DNA of 64,000 nucleotides from Escallonia rubra (Eukaryota > Streptophyta > Magnoliopsida > Escalloniales > Escalloniaceae), in the NCBI GenBank assembly GCA_033065855.1, contig JAVXUO010001024.1, positions 1 to 64,000 on the forward strand. The letters run 5' to 3'. Each line of letters starts with the position of its first letter. Within the stretch, counting starts at the first letter, position 1. The position numbers were made by a program, and so were the translations under genes. Of the stretch, positions 35,095 to 46,030 are shown in pieces. The notes beneath the pieces are model-generated. The model was not told the DNA's origin. It did not search any database and saw only the letters and a list, made by a program, of their open reading frames with translations.

Positions 35095-35357
35095 ATAAGT
35101 TGAGGGTGTTCATTCAATGGTAGTCAGGGAGGCATGTGTTGGGGCATGTTGTTGCACACTTTAGAGGCAAAAGCTTTCAGGCAAAGCTTAGGTAGTCAGG
35201 GAGGCATGTGTTGCGAAATTGATAAGGGAATTTTAATTGATTGATTGTTTTAGTAAATGAAGCTGTAATGTCAAACTTAGAGAGGAACTCTGCTATACAT
35301 TTGTACTTATAATTCTTTGGGATTAATACAATGACTTTTACCAGAAAAAAAAAAACA
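35095..35357 (+). mobile_element. Truncated LINE 3' end
   Basis: The segment ending TTGGGATTAATACAATGACT TTTACCAG plus a run of about 12 A at about 35345-35356 has the look of a plant L1-type LINE tail. A 22-bp block beginning GTAGTCAGGGAGGCATGTGT is repeated at 35119 and 35193. No target duplication could be identified. Confidence 0.4.
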
Positions 35358-36295
35358 GATAGGGGTGGTGATTAAAATTATCTGGTTTTAACTCCTTCTG
35401 TGAAAGTCATGGAACCACAGGTTATCATACTTACTATAAATTGCTGTTTGCTAATCCCTTTGACCTTAATTGCATTTGTTGTTCATCCTGGAACCTTATT
35501 GTTATAAATCATCAACACCACATGGACCTCGTAGCACGGTTTTTCTCATTAGTAGAATATAGTTGAAGCCCCTGTCAGGAATGTCCAGCCAAAGTTATGC
35601 TATTTCCTCGAGTCATGTTAAGTTAATCTCGGAACTTCAGGCCCGGAAAAAGTAAGTTTCTCATACTATAAACGCTTATTGATTGTTCTTATTGCTTCTC
35701 AAAGGAGCTCTCCCACTCGGATCAACCTTAGCAAATGCAAACTAAATGTAGAACATCACTTATGGTTTCTCATTCTCAAACCCTTCCAACAGTTGAGGTT
35801 GAATTTTATCGAATGTGGAAAACAGTGTCAGCGAAGATGATCACTGGAAAATGAAACTTGAAAATTTTACATCTTTTACCCTCTGGATATTATGTTCAGG
35901 GTTAATCGAGTTTGCAGGAATGTAATTTTTGGTCACGAGCAATGATTTAACAGATGTAAGGAGTCTAGGTGCTTGATGTGTAGTCATAGTCTAGTGGTCT
36001 AAGTATGGAGTGTGTGGGAGCAAGCCTTGGTGAAATGGTAAGGTTTCTTTACCATGAGCTGGAGGACCAACCATCATTCTTATAACTTCCCTGTTCAAGG
36101 AGCCTGGTTTACTGGGCTGCCCTGGTAACCTACATAGCTATTCTACCGCCAATTGAGTTTGACCTCAATAATTTGAATGTTATGACTGCCTGGTCTATGC
36201 TTAATAGCCCTAACACATTTGGTCTGAAATGTTATTTTGCTTGCCTGGCTAGCTGCCTGTTTTCTTATAGCACCTTACCATCAAAGATGCTAGGT
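35358..36295 (+). other. CACTA B interior, intron-like, nothing recognised
   Basis: AT-rich sequence without a supported gene. It probably represents introns of a captured transcript, by its position between gene-like segments. Confidence 0.35.
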
Positions 36296-36534
36296 CCTCA
36301 AAATCAGGAAAGAGTTTGATCCATGCTGAAAATGTAACTGAGAAGGACACATATGTTAAAGGTCCTGAACTAGTAGGTCCTTTTGAGCATGTACAAGATG
36401 AATTCAGAAGAAGTAAAAGACATAAGACTGATAAGATAAAACATATTGCCATGAAGTACCGCTACATTCGGAGAATGGTGAAAAAAAAATGTAAACTCGC
36501 TGTTGAATATCTTCCAACTAAGTTAAACAGCTAG
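36296..36534 (+). other. Possible exon in CACTA B, Lys/Arg-rich
   Basis: Open stretch of about 80 codons (ATG at 36331) reading GPELVGPFEHVQDEF, RRSKRHKTDKIKHIAMKY and VKKKCKLAVEYLPTKLNS before a stop. The KRHKTDKIK and RRMVKKKCK clusters could be nuclear-localisation signals. It lies on the same strand as the B3 gene 1.6 kb downstream and could be a captured exon. I do not recognise the family. Confidence 0.35.
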
Positions 36535-36602
36535 CGCGTGGAAAAATATTCAACATCTCGAGACAGATGGGATTATTACCGATAATTTGAGGTCAATATG
36601 GT

Positions 36603-37880
36603 TGTTAACCCTACGGTTATTTAACCTAGGATTATATTTGATTTTGATGATAACTAACATTGATGATTATGCTGTCTAACATGCATTGAGTTGATGAAGC
36701 AATAGGAACAATCTCATACTCATGCAAACGGATTATTAGACGAGCAACACGATCAAAGACTCTCAACGGAACGCATCAAAGAGGAAATTCGACGATTGAA
36801 GTCTTCATACTTTTATTTCCGTCTTTGTAAACTAGACATAGAGAGATGATCGTTACGATGACTGTATACCTAGAACTTGCCCATAGGTTTCCCTTGCATG
36901 CATAAAAAGTTTTTCATGCTTTAAAAACAGGAAACTGCATTTTTAGGGATGCAGTCGACTGCATTGGGATGCAGTCGACTGCATGTTGGGCAGTAGGGTA
37001 TTACAGTCGACTGCATTGAATGCAGTCGACTGCAATACTTCCAGTAGCCCATTACAGTCGACTGCATTGCATTGCAGTCGACTGCAAGTTGGAAATTCGA
37101 ATTTCCAACGGCTACTTTTTGGGTTACAGTCGACTGCAATGGGCATTGCAGTCGACTGCATTTACCGTTTGGCGCATTTAATGCCCTACCTAACCCCAAA
37201 CGGTCATATTTATTCCCAGCTCTATAAATACTCATTTTGGGCATTGTTTTCATTCATCAATTGCATTCAAAGCTCTCATATCTTTCATATTCTCAAAGAT
37301 CAAAGCAATTGTTCAAATCTCTCTTGTTTTCATTGATTTCTCATCCTTTTCAAGAGAGCATTTATTGTGAGCTTACATTAGAGAGAGATACACTTTCATA
37401 AGTCATCATACACTCATCTCTCTTGTTCTAGTACTTCAACTTGTACTCATCTACTTCTTAAGAGTGAAATCTTGTACTCATTTCATCATTGAAAGGTTCT
37501 TGTATCAAAGCTTGGGGTTGTCAAGCTTTGGAGCTTTGGGTTTGTCAAAGCTTGTTCTTGATGTGGGCATAGCATCAAGGGATTGTAAGAGGTTCGATCT
37601 TGACCCGTAAAGAAGATCATACTAGTGGATTCTAGGGCCTTTCAAGGGACTTCCTTGAAGGGGTGGACGTAGGCTTGTGGGTATATCAAGCCGAACCATT
37701 TAATTCTCATTGTCAAGTATCTCTAAACCCTTCTCTCTTTACATTATTGTTTTACATATTGTGTTGAGATTGGTTGTTTGTTTACTTGAGTTTTTGAGAT
37801 TAAGGTTTGTTGGTTGTTATATTTTAAAGTAGTCTTAAAACCCTATTCACCCCCCCTCTAGGGTTATTTTATTGGTTTCA
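36603..37880 (+). repeat. Solo LTR of the copia family at 4637-5914
   Basis: Starts TGTTAACC and ends GGTTTCA, 1278 bp, the same length as the LTR at 4637-5914 and nearly identical. No primer-binding site or polypurine tract adjoins it. Flanks ATGGT and GTGGT are a 5-bp target duplication with one change. It is therefore a solo LTR left by LTR-LTR recombination, inserted into CACTA B after that element arrived. The palindrome cluster lies at about 36951-37161 and the TATA box at about 37223. Confidence 0.95.
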
Positions 37881-38144
37881 GTGGTTTCATTTTTAGTGCA
37901 ATATAATCTGGAACTAGTGGGGGGTTATCTACCTAGTTCTTAACAAAATTTCATCTCTAATGTGCACTGTTGCTTTTTGCAACAAAGTAAGGCTGAACTA
38001 TTTGTTATTAATGAGTTTTCATGTTAAAGTAGGTTAAATGGCTTCTGCTTCGGTGTAACACTACTTGTTATCATACTATAAGTAGTGTAAAATCATGTTC
38101 GATTGAATAATCATCGATTGGTTTTTCATGTTAAAGTAGGTTAA

Positions 38145-38581
38145 ATGGCTTCTGCTTCGGTGAACAGGGACGTTTCAGTCAACAGGCATTTCTTCAAGGT
38201 CATGATGCCTGGTTTTGAGACAGAACTTGTATGTCATCCCGCTTTCTCTATGTTTTCGTGTGTGTTAAAAGATTTATCTTTGGTTTAAATCTTACATGTC
38301 TTACTGTATTATGAATATGTTAGGCCATACCGGTAGCATTTTGGCGATTGCTCACCACGTTGAGATTTGAAGCAACTTTAACCAGCTGTAAGGGGTCATG
38401 GCTTGTTAAATTGAAGAAGAAGGTTGGCGAAGAGGTTCTTTGCTTCGAAGAGGGTTGGAACGAATTCGTGCAACAACATGACCTCCATCTAGGAGACTTT
38501 GTAGTCTTTCAACACATGGGGCAAATGCGTTTTCAAGTCAGCGTGTTTGATGAAAGCACTTGTGAAAAGCCTTTCCCCTAA
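38145..38581 (+). CDS. B3 DNA-binding domain protein (REM-like), two exons, inside CACTA B
   Basis: Exon 1 38145-38228 (28 codons, starts MASASVNRDVSVNRHFFKVM), intron with donor CTT/GTATGT and acceptor TATGTTAG, exon 2 38324-38581; the phase-0 join gives 113 residues. The product is essentially one B3 domain: FFKVMMPGF at the start, SCKGSWLVKLKKK in the middle, EEGWNEFVQQHDLHLGDFVV and then HMGQMRFQVSVFDES. This order is that of the plant REM/VRN1-like B3 family, which binds DNA in the nucleus. Most REM proteins have several B3 domains and linkers, so this is a single-domain fragment, probably captured from a host gene. A 41-bp duplication upstream creates a second ATG (38038) with a six-codon frame. 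Expression unknown. Confidence 0.78.
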
Positions 38582-38614
38582 TGTACATTTTGAACAATGT
38601 TGCGAACATTGACT

Positions 38615-38722
38615 ATTGATCGATGATTTTGAACAATATTGTATTATTGATCGATGATTTTGAACAATATTGTATTATTGATCGATGATTTTGAAAAATA
38701 TTGTATTATTGATCGATGATTT
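38615..38722. repeat. 31-bp minisatellite
   Basis: About 3.5 tandem copies of a 31-bp unit containing ATTGATCGATGATTTTGAAC, starting at 38615, 38646, 38677 and 38708, just downstream of the B3 stop codon. Confidence 0.9.
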
Positions 38723-38864
38723 GTTTTAATCGATGATTTTAGATTGTTAATCGTGCATTTGATATACTGAGCTTGTTGACGGAGGATGGGACTCAATTGG
38801 TTTGAATTTTTTATTACAGGTTTGGGCATTAAAAAATAAAAAAAAATTAAAAAAATGACTTTAA

Positions 38865-39160
38865 CTTTTAGCGACGGATTAATTCCGTCGCTAAATATTG
38901 TATCCCGTCGCTAATTTCGTAAAAAGAAAATAAATTAAAGTACGTAAAACATAATTAGCGACGGATATTCCGTCGCTAATTAAGTGATAAATCCGTCGCC
39001 AAAAGTTCTATATTAGACGACGGATTTTATAATTCCGTCGCAAAACTTTTAGCAACGGCCTTTTATACGAGGGACTTTTAGCGACGGTCATTCCGTCGCT
39101 AAAACGTTTAGCGACGGAATATAGGCCTTTAGCGACGGGAAAATCCGTCGCTAAAGACCT
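38865..39160. repeat. CACTA B right subterminal repeats
   Basis: Repeated TTTAGCGACGGAATT/CCGTCGCTAA motifs leading to the right terminal inverted repeat. Confidence 0.85.
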
Positions 39161-39174
39161 TATTCCTTGTAGTG

Positions 39175-39270
39175 GACGGACATGAAGCTACGCATAGCTG
39201 ATTGGTAGTTATGAGTGTTAGTGTTTTGCCCATAATTTTGCAGTAGTTAAAATGGGTTTGTAATATCGAG
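39175..39270 (+). repeat. Array-type sequence continuing after CACTA B
   Basis: GGACATGAAGCTACGCATAG, then GTGTTAGTGTTTTGCCC and TTTTGCAGTAGTTAAAATGG, match the downstream part of an array unit in plus orientation (the array on this strand reads as the complement). It is the continuation of 34246-34435 and proves that CACTA B split a unit-like sequence. Confidence 0.7.
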
Positions 39271-39720
39271 TCTGAGGTGGGTTATGGAAATCATCACCTG
39301 AATGTTCTTTGTTATGGAAGTGGGTTAAGGATTATATGATTGTTATTTATTTTTTTAATTTTTTTGGGCTTTTAAACCAGATTATCTACATTTTCATCGT
39401 TGTTGCCTTGCCTTCTTTGGTACTTTCGCTGTTTTTCACCACTTCTTTTCCGTTGACCTATTTGTTATATGTCCAAACAAACAGGAACAATTGATTTGTG
39501 GAGCAACTGTCACTGGGGTAATTTTTTTCCCCAGAAGTTGTGGATATGGAATCGTTGTGGTGGTGGTTGTTGTGGTCATGAGCAAGTCAAAGCTGATGCA
39601 GTCATGTTTTTAAGGTGCTCGTGTTATATATACTATAGATACAACTTATGTTCATATGGTCATGGCCAAGTCAAAGCTGATCTTGAATGAAGCAATTCAG
39701 AACGCAAAAAGGAAAATCTT
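39271..39720. other. No recognised feature
   Basis: AT-rich sequence with short open frames (hydrophobic 39309-39494) that have no supporting context. A block resembling GGTCATGAGCAAGTCAAAGC is repeated at about 39575 and 39660. Confidence 0.4.
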
Positions 39721-42700
39721 TAACTGCAAGTGCAAACGAGATAGATTAATGCATGATTGAATGTTACATGATACAACTCTCTTACTATAGTCTGATTGCT
39801 AAGGATCACCAGCCAGCCAACACTGCCTCATTACAATTTACATGATACAAGTTGCATAAGTACCATCAACAACCTCATCTTCACTAATACATGGCCGGAT
39901 GTCTACGGTAACCTCACTAGAACAGAGTCTCTTGCATACGAGCTCATAGGAACACATGTTGTGCCTCCAATTAAGCATTTTAGCTGTCAAAGAAAAACAC
40001 AAACCATAAAGCTCTCATTTCCAACACATGTTTGTGCAAGCTACAACGATCTGAATACTGAAGCTCCTATATCAACAACCGATATCTTCCTTTGCTTAAT
40101 TCTGTCAACACTTGAAAGCAGGATTGTTTCTAGCCAAGGGCGTCTGTGGTTTGCCTCTATTTAGATGAGCTTACTGCTCAATCCATCAGAAGTAAACTTC
40201 CAAGGACCACATCAATTTCCCGAGTGCACTCATTCAATTTCTGAAACTGAAAGCAAAAACTTTTCAATGTGTCAATCTTTATTATATTAGGGACATATCC
40301 CACACGTAGCCAACAATCTCAACATAAAATAGTAGAGAAGCAGAAGCAGGTATGCAGTGTGTTGGATGCGACGATACCTTGTACAAATATCAGAGTGCAC
40401 GCCTTCAGACCTTTTCTCCACAATCCGTGAATATATAGATCAATCTGGAAGAAATATGATGTAGATATGCAGTTGAAGCTGAACACTAAAAGATCAAGTA
40501 AAAAAGGATGCAAACACAAAGAATAAGTGATCGAACACAACTGATTATTGGAGTATACACTGAAAATCACACCTGATTACCTTCCATAGAAGGCAAACTG
40601 TGACAGTGAGCTGTCTCCATGCCTCACCCCTCAGCAGTTAAAGAAAGAAAAAAGAGCTGCTAATTCCTATAATTGTCTTGTGCAACAACAAATCCTCACA
40701 TTTTTTAAAGACTGCCTTTGCTTCAGCAGGAACACAAAGGTAGATTGTCCAGTAGAGCTAAAATTTAAACTGTGACGAACTATAATCTCTTTAGCAGGGG
40801 AGAAAAACATACAATCAATTTCTTCCCAAAAATCCATGACGTTTAAGATGAACCTAGAGTGATAACACCAGGAAACTAAAAAGCCTGTAATTCTTCAGAT
40901 TTTGCCGCTTAACATTTTGCAAGGTCTAGATTTCAGAAGCAGTGGCTTTCTGGTAAACCCCGCCTCTGGTTTCAACCAATATCATGAAAGATGGTTGCTC
41001 AAAGACGTCTTGTGAATGGTAATGTGAAAGCCCTAAGTTGCACCTTTTGTGTTTTGCAAGTTGAAATCTTCGATTTCCCTGCAGATTCAGTGAAAAGGAC
41101 TGATTCCTCTGACCAAAGAAAAAAAAATGATTTGAAGAGAAGAACAAAAAATAGAACACGAGGAAGAGTGTTTTTTGCTACATGTCCCTGCTAAAATATG
41201 AAAAGTAAGGTAATGCGAAACGTGAAGCTACTATATGATCCTTGCACACAAGCGAGGGGAGCATGGAGCATCAGAATGACTTCATGAACTAAGACTGCTC
41301 CAAGAGGGTATTTGTGAACTTTTACGAGGAAATACCATGTTGAAAAGTTTTCAATAGCCTATATCACCGAACTTTCAAGATTTGTATGCCGTTTCAAAAA
41401 GGGAAAAGCATAGGGAAACATGTGGATGAACCTAAAACTGAACCCCAGTTGCCTTCCAAACAATCCCTTTGGCTACTTGAATCAACTGAGACATCTACTG
41501 TAGAAGTACACTTTTGTTGTTCAAAGAGCTTCTCATCACCTTCCTCTTGCTTGGGCTCCGAACTAACACCATTTTTATCTCATATTCAGATTCTATGGCA
41601 AGGGCCATGGCTCTTTCAAACAGGGCACTTCGGAAATTTTTCTTCATTACTTGGTTATCTCCTTTGTGATCTGATGATTCAGAGCCCATTCATACTGCAG
41701 GAACAAACTCTGCCAGTACTTTACTGTCCTCGCTACTTATCGGGTCTTTAGTGACATCCTGGGAATTTCGGGCATTTCTGTAAACTGGATTAAGTTTCTG
41801 CCAAAATTTTCAAATGGATTCTATGAGAATTGATCTTCGTTCTTCGGTTCACTGCAAATTTTTTGTCTGCAGCTGCGGCTTCTGCAAAACTTACATGCCT
41901 CAGTGAGGCATAACATATGTGATAAAGCCAGAGCCTAGTGTCACGGACCGTTTGCTAAGGAGGTTGATTTTTAGAGGTTAAGCCATGCGGGCGCTCATTA
42001 GGCTCTTACGGGACGCTTAGTGGATGCTTCCTTGGCAATTAGAGGGCAAGGCTTCCGGAAGGTTCAAGACTTCTCTACACTATTGTGTTTTGTACACGTG
42101 TGAATATCCTAGACTAGTGATGGTAGCTCTAGAAAGGTAGAAGAGTATTCTAGAAGTAGTCTAGAATACTAGAAAAGCTTGTAAATAGTCTAGAGAGTTC
42201 TAGAGGGATAATGCATACCGCATGATTGCATGTAATCTCCACCGTCCGTTGAGGAGGTGGAGTAGTATATAAAGCCAAGGCCTCACTTGGCCAAGGCATC
42301 CAAGACATTTTTGTATTCAAGTACTATAAGCTTTCTCCAAGTAGTGTACTGAGAATCATTTCCCTAACCTCTTGTGTTCCGCTGCATATTTGTTTCCAAC
42401 TTCGCCCAGCTCTACAGTTAGGCTGACTTAGCGCACAAGCGGGGCTTGATAGCTAAGTGCCGCACAGTTCGACGAAGGGAAAAAGTTCATCCCGTGACAC
42501 TAGGCAGTAATAGTCCAATTACTGCGAGTTGAACTGTTTCTTAGCCTTTCAACTTCCATGACTATGCTTATTGTCACCATTTACTCTTGTTAGTGCAGTC
42601 ACATTTGTTAGCCTGGAAATAACTTTTGAAATATACAGCCAAGAAAAAATTGAACATAAACCATAAGAACAACAAATTAGGGAAAGCACTCAATCAAACC

Positions 42701-43680
42701 CATAAGTCGCAGTTTTGTAAGTCTACAGACTCCAATAACAGTGCAGAGGGTTTGTTTTTGCAATTGATGAAAAATCTGCCTCTGCAACTTCTTCATTTCC
42801 TCTCTTTACAGTGTACCAGAAGGGGCTTTCAAGCCACTGGCTTCGAAATTTTCACCTCTTGATAGCTTTAATAACTCAGAGTTATCAGCTTCCACTTAAA
42901 ATGGCACTTGATTTAATCCCTTGTTGTCCGTGCCAAGCACATAGGAAAAGGTCGGTTTTGTGAAAAGAGCCGATAACACATTGAACTCTCGGCCTCACCA
43001 TAAGGCGCCGCTTATGTTGAGAAACAAGATAACACCAACTTCATAAGAAAAGTCATTCGATAAAAAAAGGTAGATGCCAGACCCAAGAATCCCAAATTTA
43101 GTTGTAAACACACACAGGTGACACCTTGTTTATGCAAATTAAATACAATCATGACCAGTTCAAATTGGACGCATCAAACAACTATCCCAAATTAACGGAT
43201 GAAGCAAACAAACCTAAACTTAATTCAAAACATGCGCATGAATTCCTAGATTAACTTTTCTCGTTTTCGGATTTCGCCTCCTTCTAACCACAGTCCTAAT
43301 ATCAGAAGTACTGATCCCAAAATCGAAATTTCATGCATCATCATAAGGAAACAAAAGTGATAGAGAAAGCCCCAGAATTAAATACGTACCGGACCAGAGT
43401 GATCGACTCAATAATATCAACAATCCCACACAAAAACTATTCACAAGCACAACCCAGATTTCAGGTATGCTATTCAGAGTCAGCTAGACTAGTAGAAGAA
43501 ACTCTTACCTCGGCATTGATGGAAGAGTGCACAGAACGGGTCGAATTCACACAGAAATACTTAACAGAGGAGAGAGTAGAATTTGGATGGAGATAGTTTG
43601 GTCGTGAGGATACAGACGAAGGTGGTGGTTGGTGCGAAGTGGCGGCAAGTTGCCATTAGGCGCGAAACGACTAACAGCCT
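39721..43680 (-). pseudogene. Possible decayed multi-exon gene, minus strand
   Basis: Weakly supported model. On the minus strand the right end has an ATG-containing leader (from about 43660) and a good donor after ATGCCGAG (GTAAGAG, exon end 43509). Further left, a coding-like stretch (41751-41386) reads VMKKNFRSALFERAMALAIESEYEIK, then shifts frame into PKQEEGDEKLFEQQKCTSTVDVS. Another stretch near 40926-41159 follows a CTGCAG acceptor and reads QLAKHKRCNLGLSHYHSQDV. Stops and frameshifts are present, and a solo LTR sits between the pieces at 41939-42499. Product not recognised. It could be unrelated fragments. Confidence 0.25.
41939..42499 (+). repeat. Solo LTR, 561 bp, Ty3/gypsy-like
   Basis: Begins TGTCACGGACCG and ends CCGTGACA, with a 4-bp direct repeat CTAG on each side (41935-41938 and 42500-42503). 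An internal TATATAAAG box is near 42267. TGTCACG...CGTGACA ends are common in plant gypsy LTRs. Orientation is taken from the TATA box. No internal region is present, so it is a solo LTR. Confidence 0.75.
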
Positions 43681-44318
43681 GGTTAGAGTTGTATGGTACC
43701 ATGTTGGAATTTTTTTTCTTTTTTGTTCAATATTTTGGAAAGTTGAGTCTGAGCAATTGTGAATTTAATGTTTATTGGAGTTTATGATCCTAGACGGTCG
43801 GAAACTATGATCCAAGAAAGGAACGACTTGGTAACCATCACAAGAACAGAAAGGCCAAAATGTAAGTTTGAATTACCATAGAAAAGAAATTCAGTAACTT
43901 TGACTTTGACTCATAAGACATTTGTCAATAAGAAATGAAATTGTAACTGTACGAAGTTATGAAAGATCAGTTTGAACTACGACAATCACTGATTTTCGAG
44001 CCAAACTGTACGGTTGGACCAATTAACTTGCATGGACACGTGCATTGTAACTAAAAAATCTATAGTTATTAAATATGATAGTGCAAGAATTTAGACCTGA
44101 TATTTTCAGCTTCGAGGAGTAAAGATCCCTAACCATCTTCATGCCATTGGAGTAAACACCAAAGAAAATCTAATTAGCATTCAAATATGACACCAGATTT
44201 TAGACCCCGATCATTTAAATCTGTTAAACTCATTTTAATTTTTTTTTTGACTTTGGTCATTTAGGGCTTTTGTAATCTTTCCTCTTAGTACTTAGGGCTA
44301 AGCACTACAAATTTTTCT
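43681..44318. other. No recognised feature
   Basis: AT-rich intergenic DNA, no supported gene on either strand. Confidence 0.5.
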
Positions 44319-44341
44319 CCCCCCCCCCCCCCCCCCCCCCC
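44319..44341. repeat. Poly-C run (23 C)
   Basis: Uninterrupted C homopolymer. Exact length is likely to be unreliable in any assembly. Confidence 0.95.
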
Positions 44342-46030
44342 AAAAAAAGTGAGTTACACATTTGAAATTATATGACCCAAATTCAAATTTGGGCTTTAAC
44401 TTGGCCCTTTGAAAAAGTTAGAGAATTTAGGTCGTAATGGGTTTTTTTTAAATTCTCATTGATTTAAGAATATAAATATACTCTTTTTAGGTTTCTGATA
44501 CTTTACGTACAATATATTGATTGTCCATAAGACCACTACTGACTTTTTAGGAGCCTCAACAACCTTTAGGAAAAGATCTCTTGGTATTTTGGTTGTTACT
44601 TTGAGGGATTTTGATGTCGATTTGTTGTGGATACCAAGTGTCAATCAGTTGTAAAATGAACTAGACAACGAATTTTTCATTATTCTTCTAACTATATATT
44701 GTATGTTAACATTAGTGACTGTGTTGCCTATATATTATATATTGTCTGGTCAAAGGTTTGTTGCTTCTAGGGTTTGTTCCCCCCCACCCCACCAAAGTTG
44801 TTCCCTCATCCCCTTTGTTCCAGAAACATGAGATTGGCTGGAATCTAGTGGTGGCTATGGTGCTTCGGCGCAACTTGTGGTGTAGGTAAAGCGGCTTTAT
44901 GGGGTGGTGGTGGTGGTGGATGTCTGGTGTAGCCTTGTGCGGTTACTGATGGTGGTTGTCCGGTGGTGGATGCCCGGCTGCTAATGGAGTTTAGTGGCTC
45001 TTGGTGGCGGTGTGGAGAAGTGGCAGTGGTAGCGGATTCTAGCAATGCAAGGAGTACTCACCACGCGTGGTGGTGCGAGTCGGTGTTACGGTCTAACGGG
45101 TGAGGCATACTTGGCAGAGGCAGGATAGGTGTTGGGTTGGGGTGAGCTGGGTTTGGTTGGCTTTATCTGTTGTTTTTTAGTTAGCAATTATCTGTTATTT
45201 TCTTAATGTTTATCCCTATATATTTAAAAAAAAGGGACAAAAAAGACAAAAGAAAAGAAGACGCATTACCTGTTTAGTTTATTTTCGTTTATTGCTTTTT
45301 TATTATTTCAGTGTTTGAGTAGTTGTTTCTCAAGTCCTTTTACTTTTTATATTTTGTTCAGTTAACTTATAGTTGGTTGTTAGCGGTGCTACCTTAGTTA
45401 CTTTTGTGATTTCTATCGGATGAGATGTCATCCGTGCATTATTTTGCTTGCCTTGGGACATTATGTAACCCGTCTTTAGTACCAATGGTAGGATTCTTAA
45501 CCATTTTCGAAAACAAAATTAATAATAAAAAAAGACATTTAATCTTTTACTGATTACTCGGCTACAACAACCAATTAAGAAAAGAAAATGCAGCTGCAGA
45601 TGTAGCTTTCTGCTCCAAAAGGGCAATAAGTTCCATGTTGATTAATTTAGTTTTGGAATAACTTGGTGATTGGCTTGACAATAATGTCCTGGATCTGCGA
45701 TTTCGATCTCCATAATCGTTTTTGTTACATGCTTAAGGGAAAGGGTTTGGCCCGAGGTCGAGGTAGAATCATATTTATGATGGTATTCCAAACAGAATCA
45801 AAATTTGACGACGAATAATTGAGAAAAAGAATGGATTCGCGATTCTAGCATGTGCTCGGCCCAACCTATTACACGAGAGTGGACCCGAGCTTTAGGCATC
45901 TGTTGAGCCTGTTAAGTTAGGCTCAAGCTTGTAGGCTAGTATTAGGCCCAAGCCCTACTTTGGGCTTACGTCTGGCCGCACACTATAGAATTATGAGCTA
46001 TCTCCATGAGCTACTATATTAACTGTCAGG
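44342..46030. other. Unassigned region; possible old retroposon at 44760-45540
   Basis: 44760-45060 is GGTGGTGG-rich and gives Pro/His-rich spurious frames on the minus strand. 45420-45540 ends in an A-rich tail (AAAATTAATAATAAAAAAAG), which might mark an old poly-A retroposon, but no target duplication was found. The rest shows nothing. Confidence 0.35.

Larger units (their letters stand above)
34436..39174 (+). mobile_element. CACTA element B (4739 bp with nested solo LTR), carries a B3 gene
   Basis: Starts CACTACAAGAAAA at 34436 and ends CCTTGTAGTG at 39174. Flanking triplets GCC and GAC fit a 3-bp target duplication with one change, because array-type sequence continues on both sides. 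Both ends contain AGCGACGGA/TCCGTCGCT subterminal repeats. No transposase frame is seen. The interior holds a CT-rich leader, intron-like DNA, a LINE tail, an unknown basic exon, a nested 1278-bp solo LTR and a two-exon B3-domain gene. Without the solo LTR the element is about 3.46 kb. Confidence 0.9.

Noticed and set aside
39796..40164. 122-codon plus-strand ORF (MLRITSQPTLPHYN...)
   Set aside because: No recognisable domain, not part of a gene model, and on the opposite strand to the weak gene evidence in this region.
44845..45045. Pro/His-rich minus-strand ORF
   Set aside because: Composition-driven by GGTGGTGG-rich DNA; no domain, no supporting gene structure.
45420..45540. Retroposon 3' end with A-rich tail
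   Set aside because: No target duplication, no recognisable body; the A-rich tail alone is not enough.
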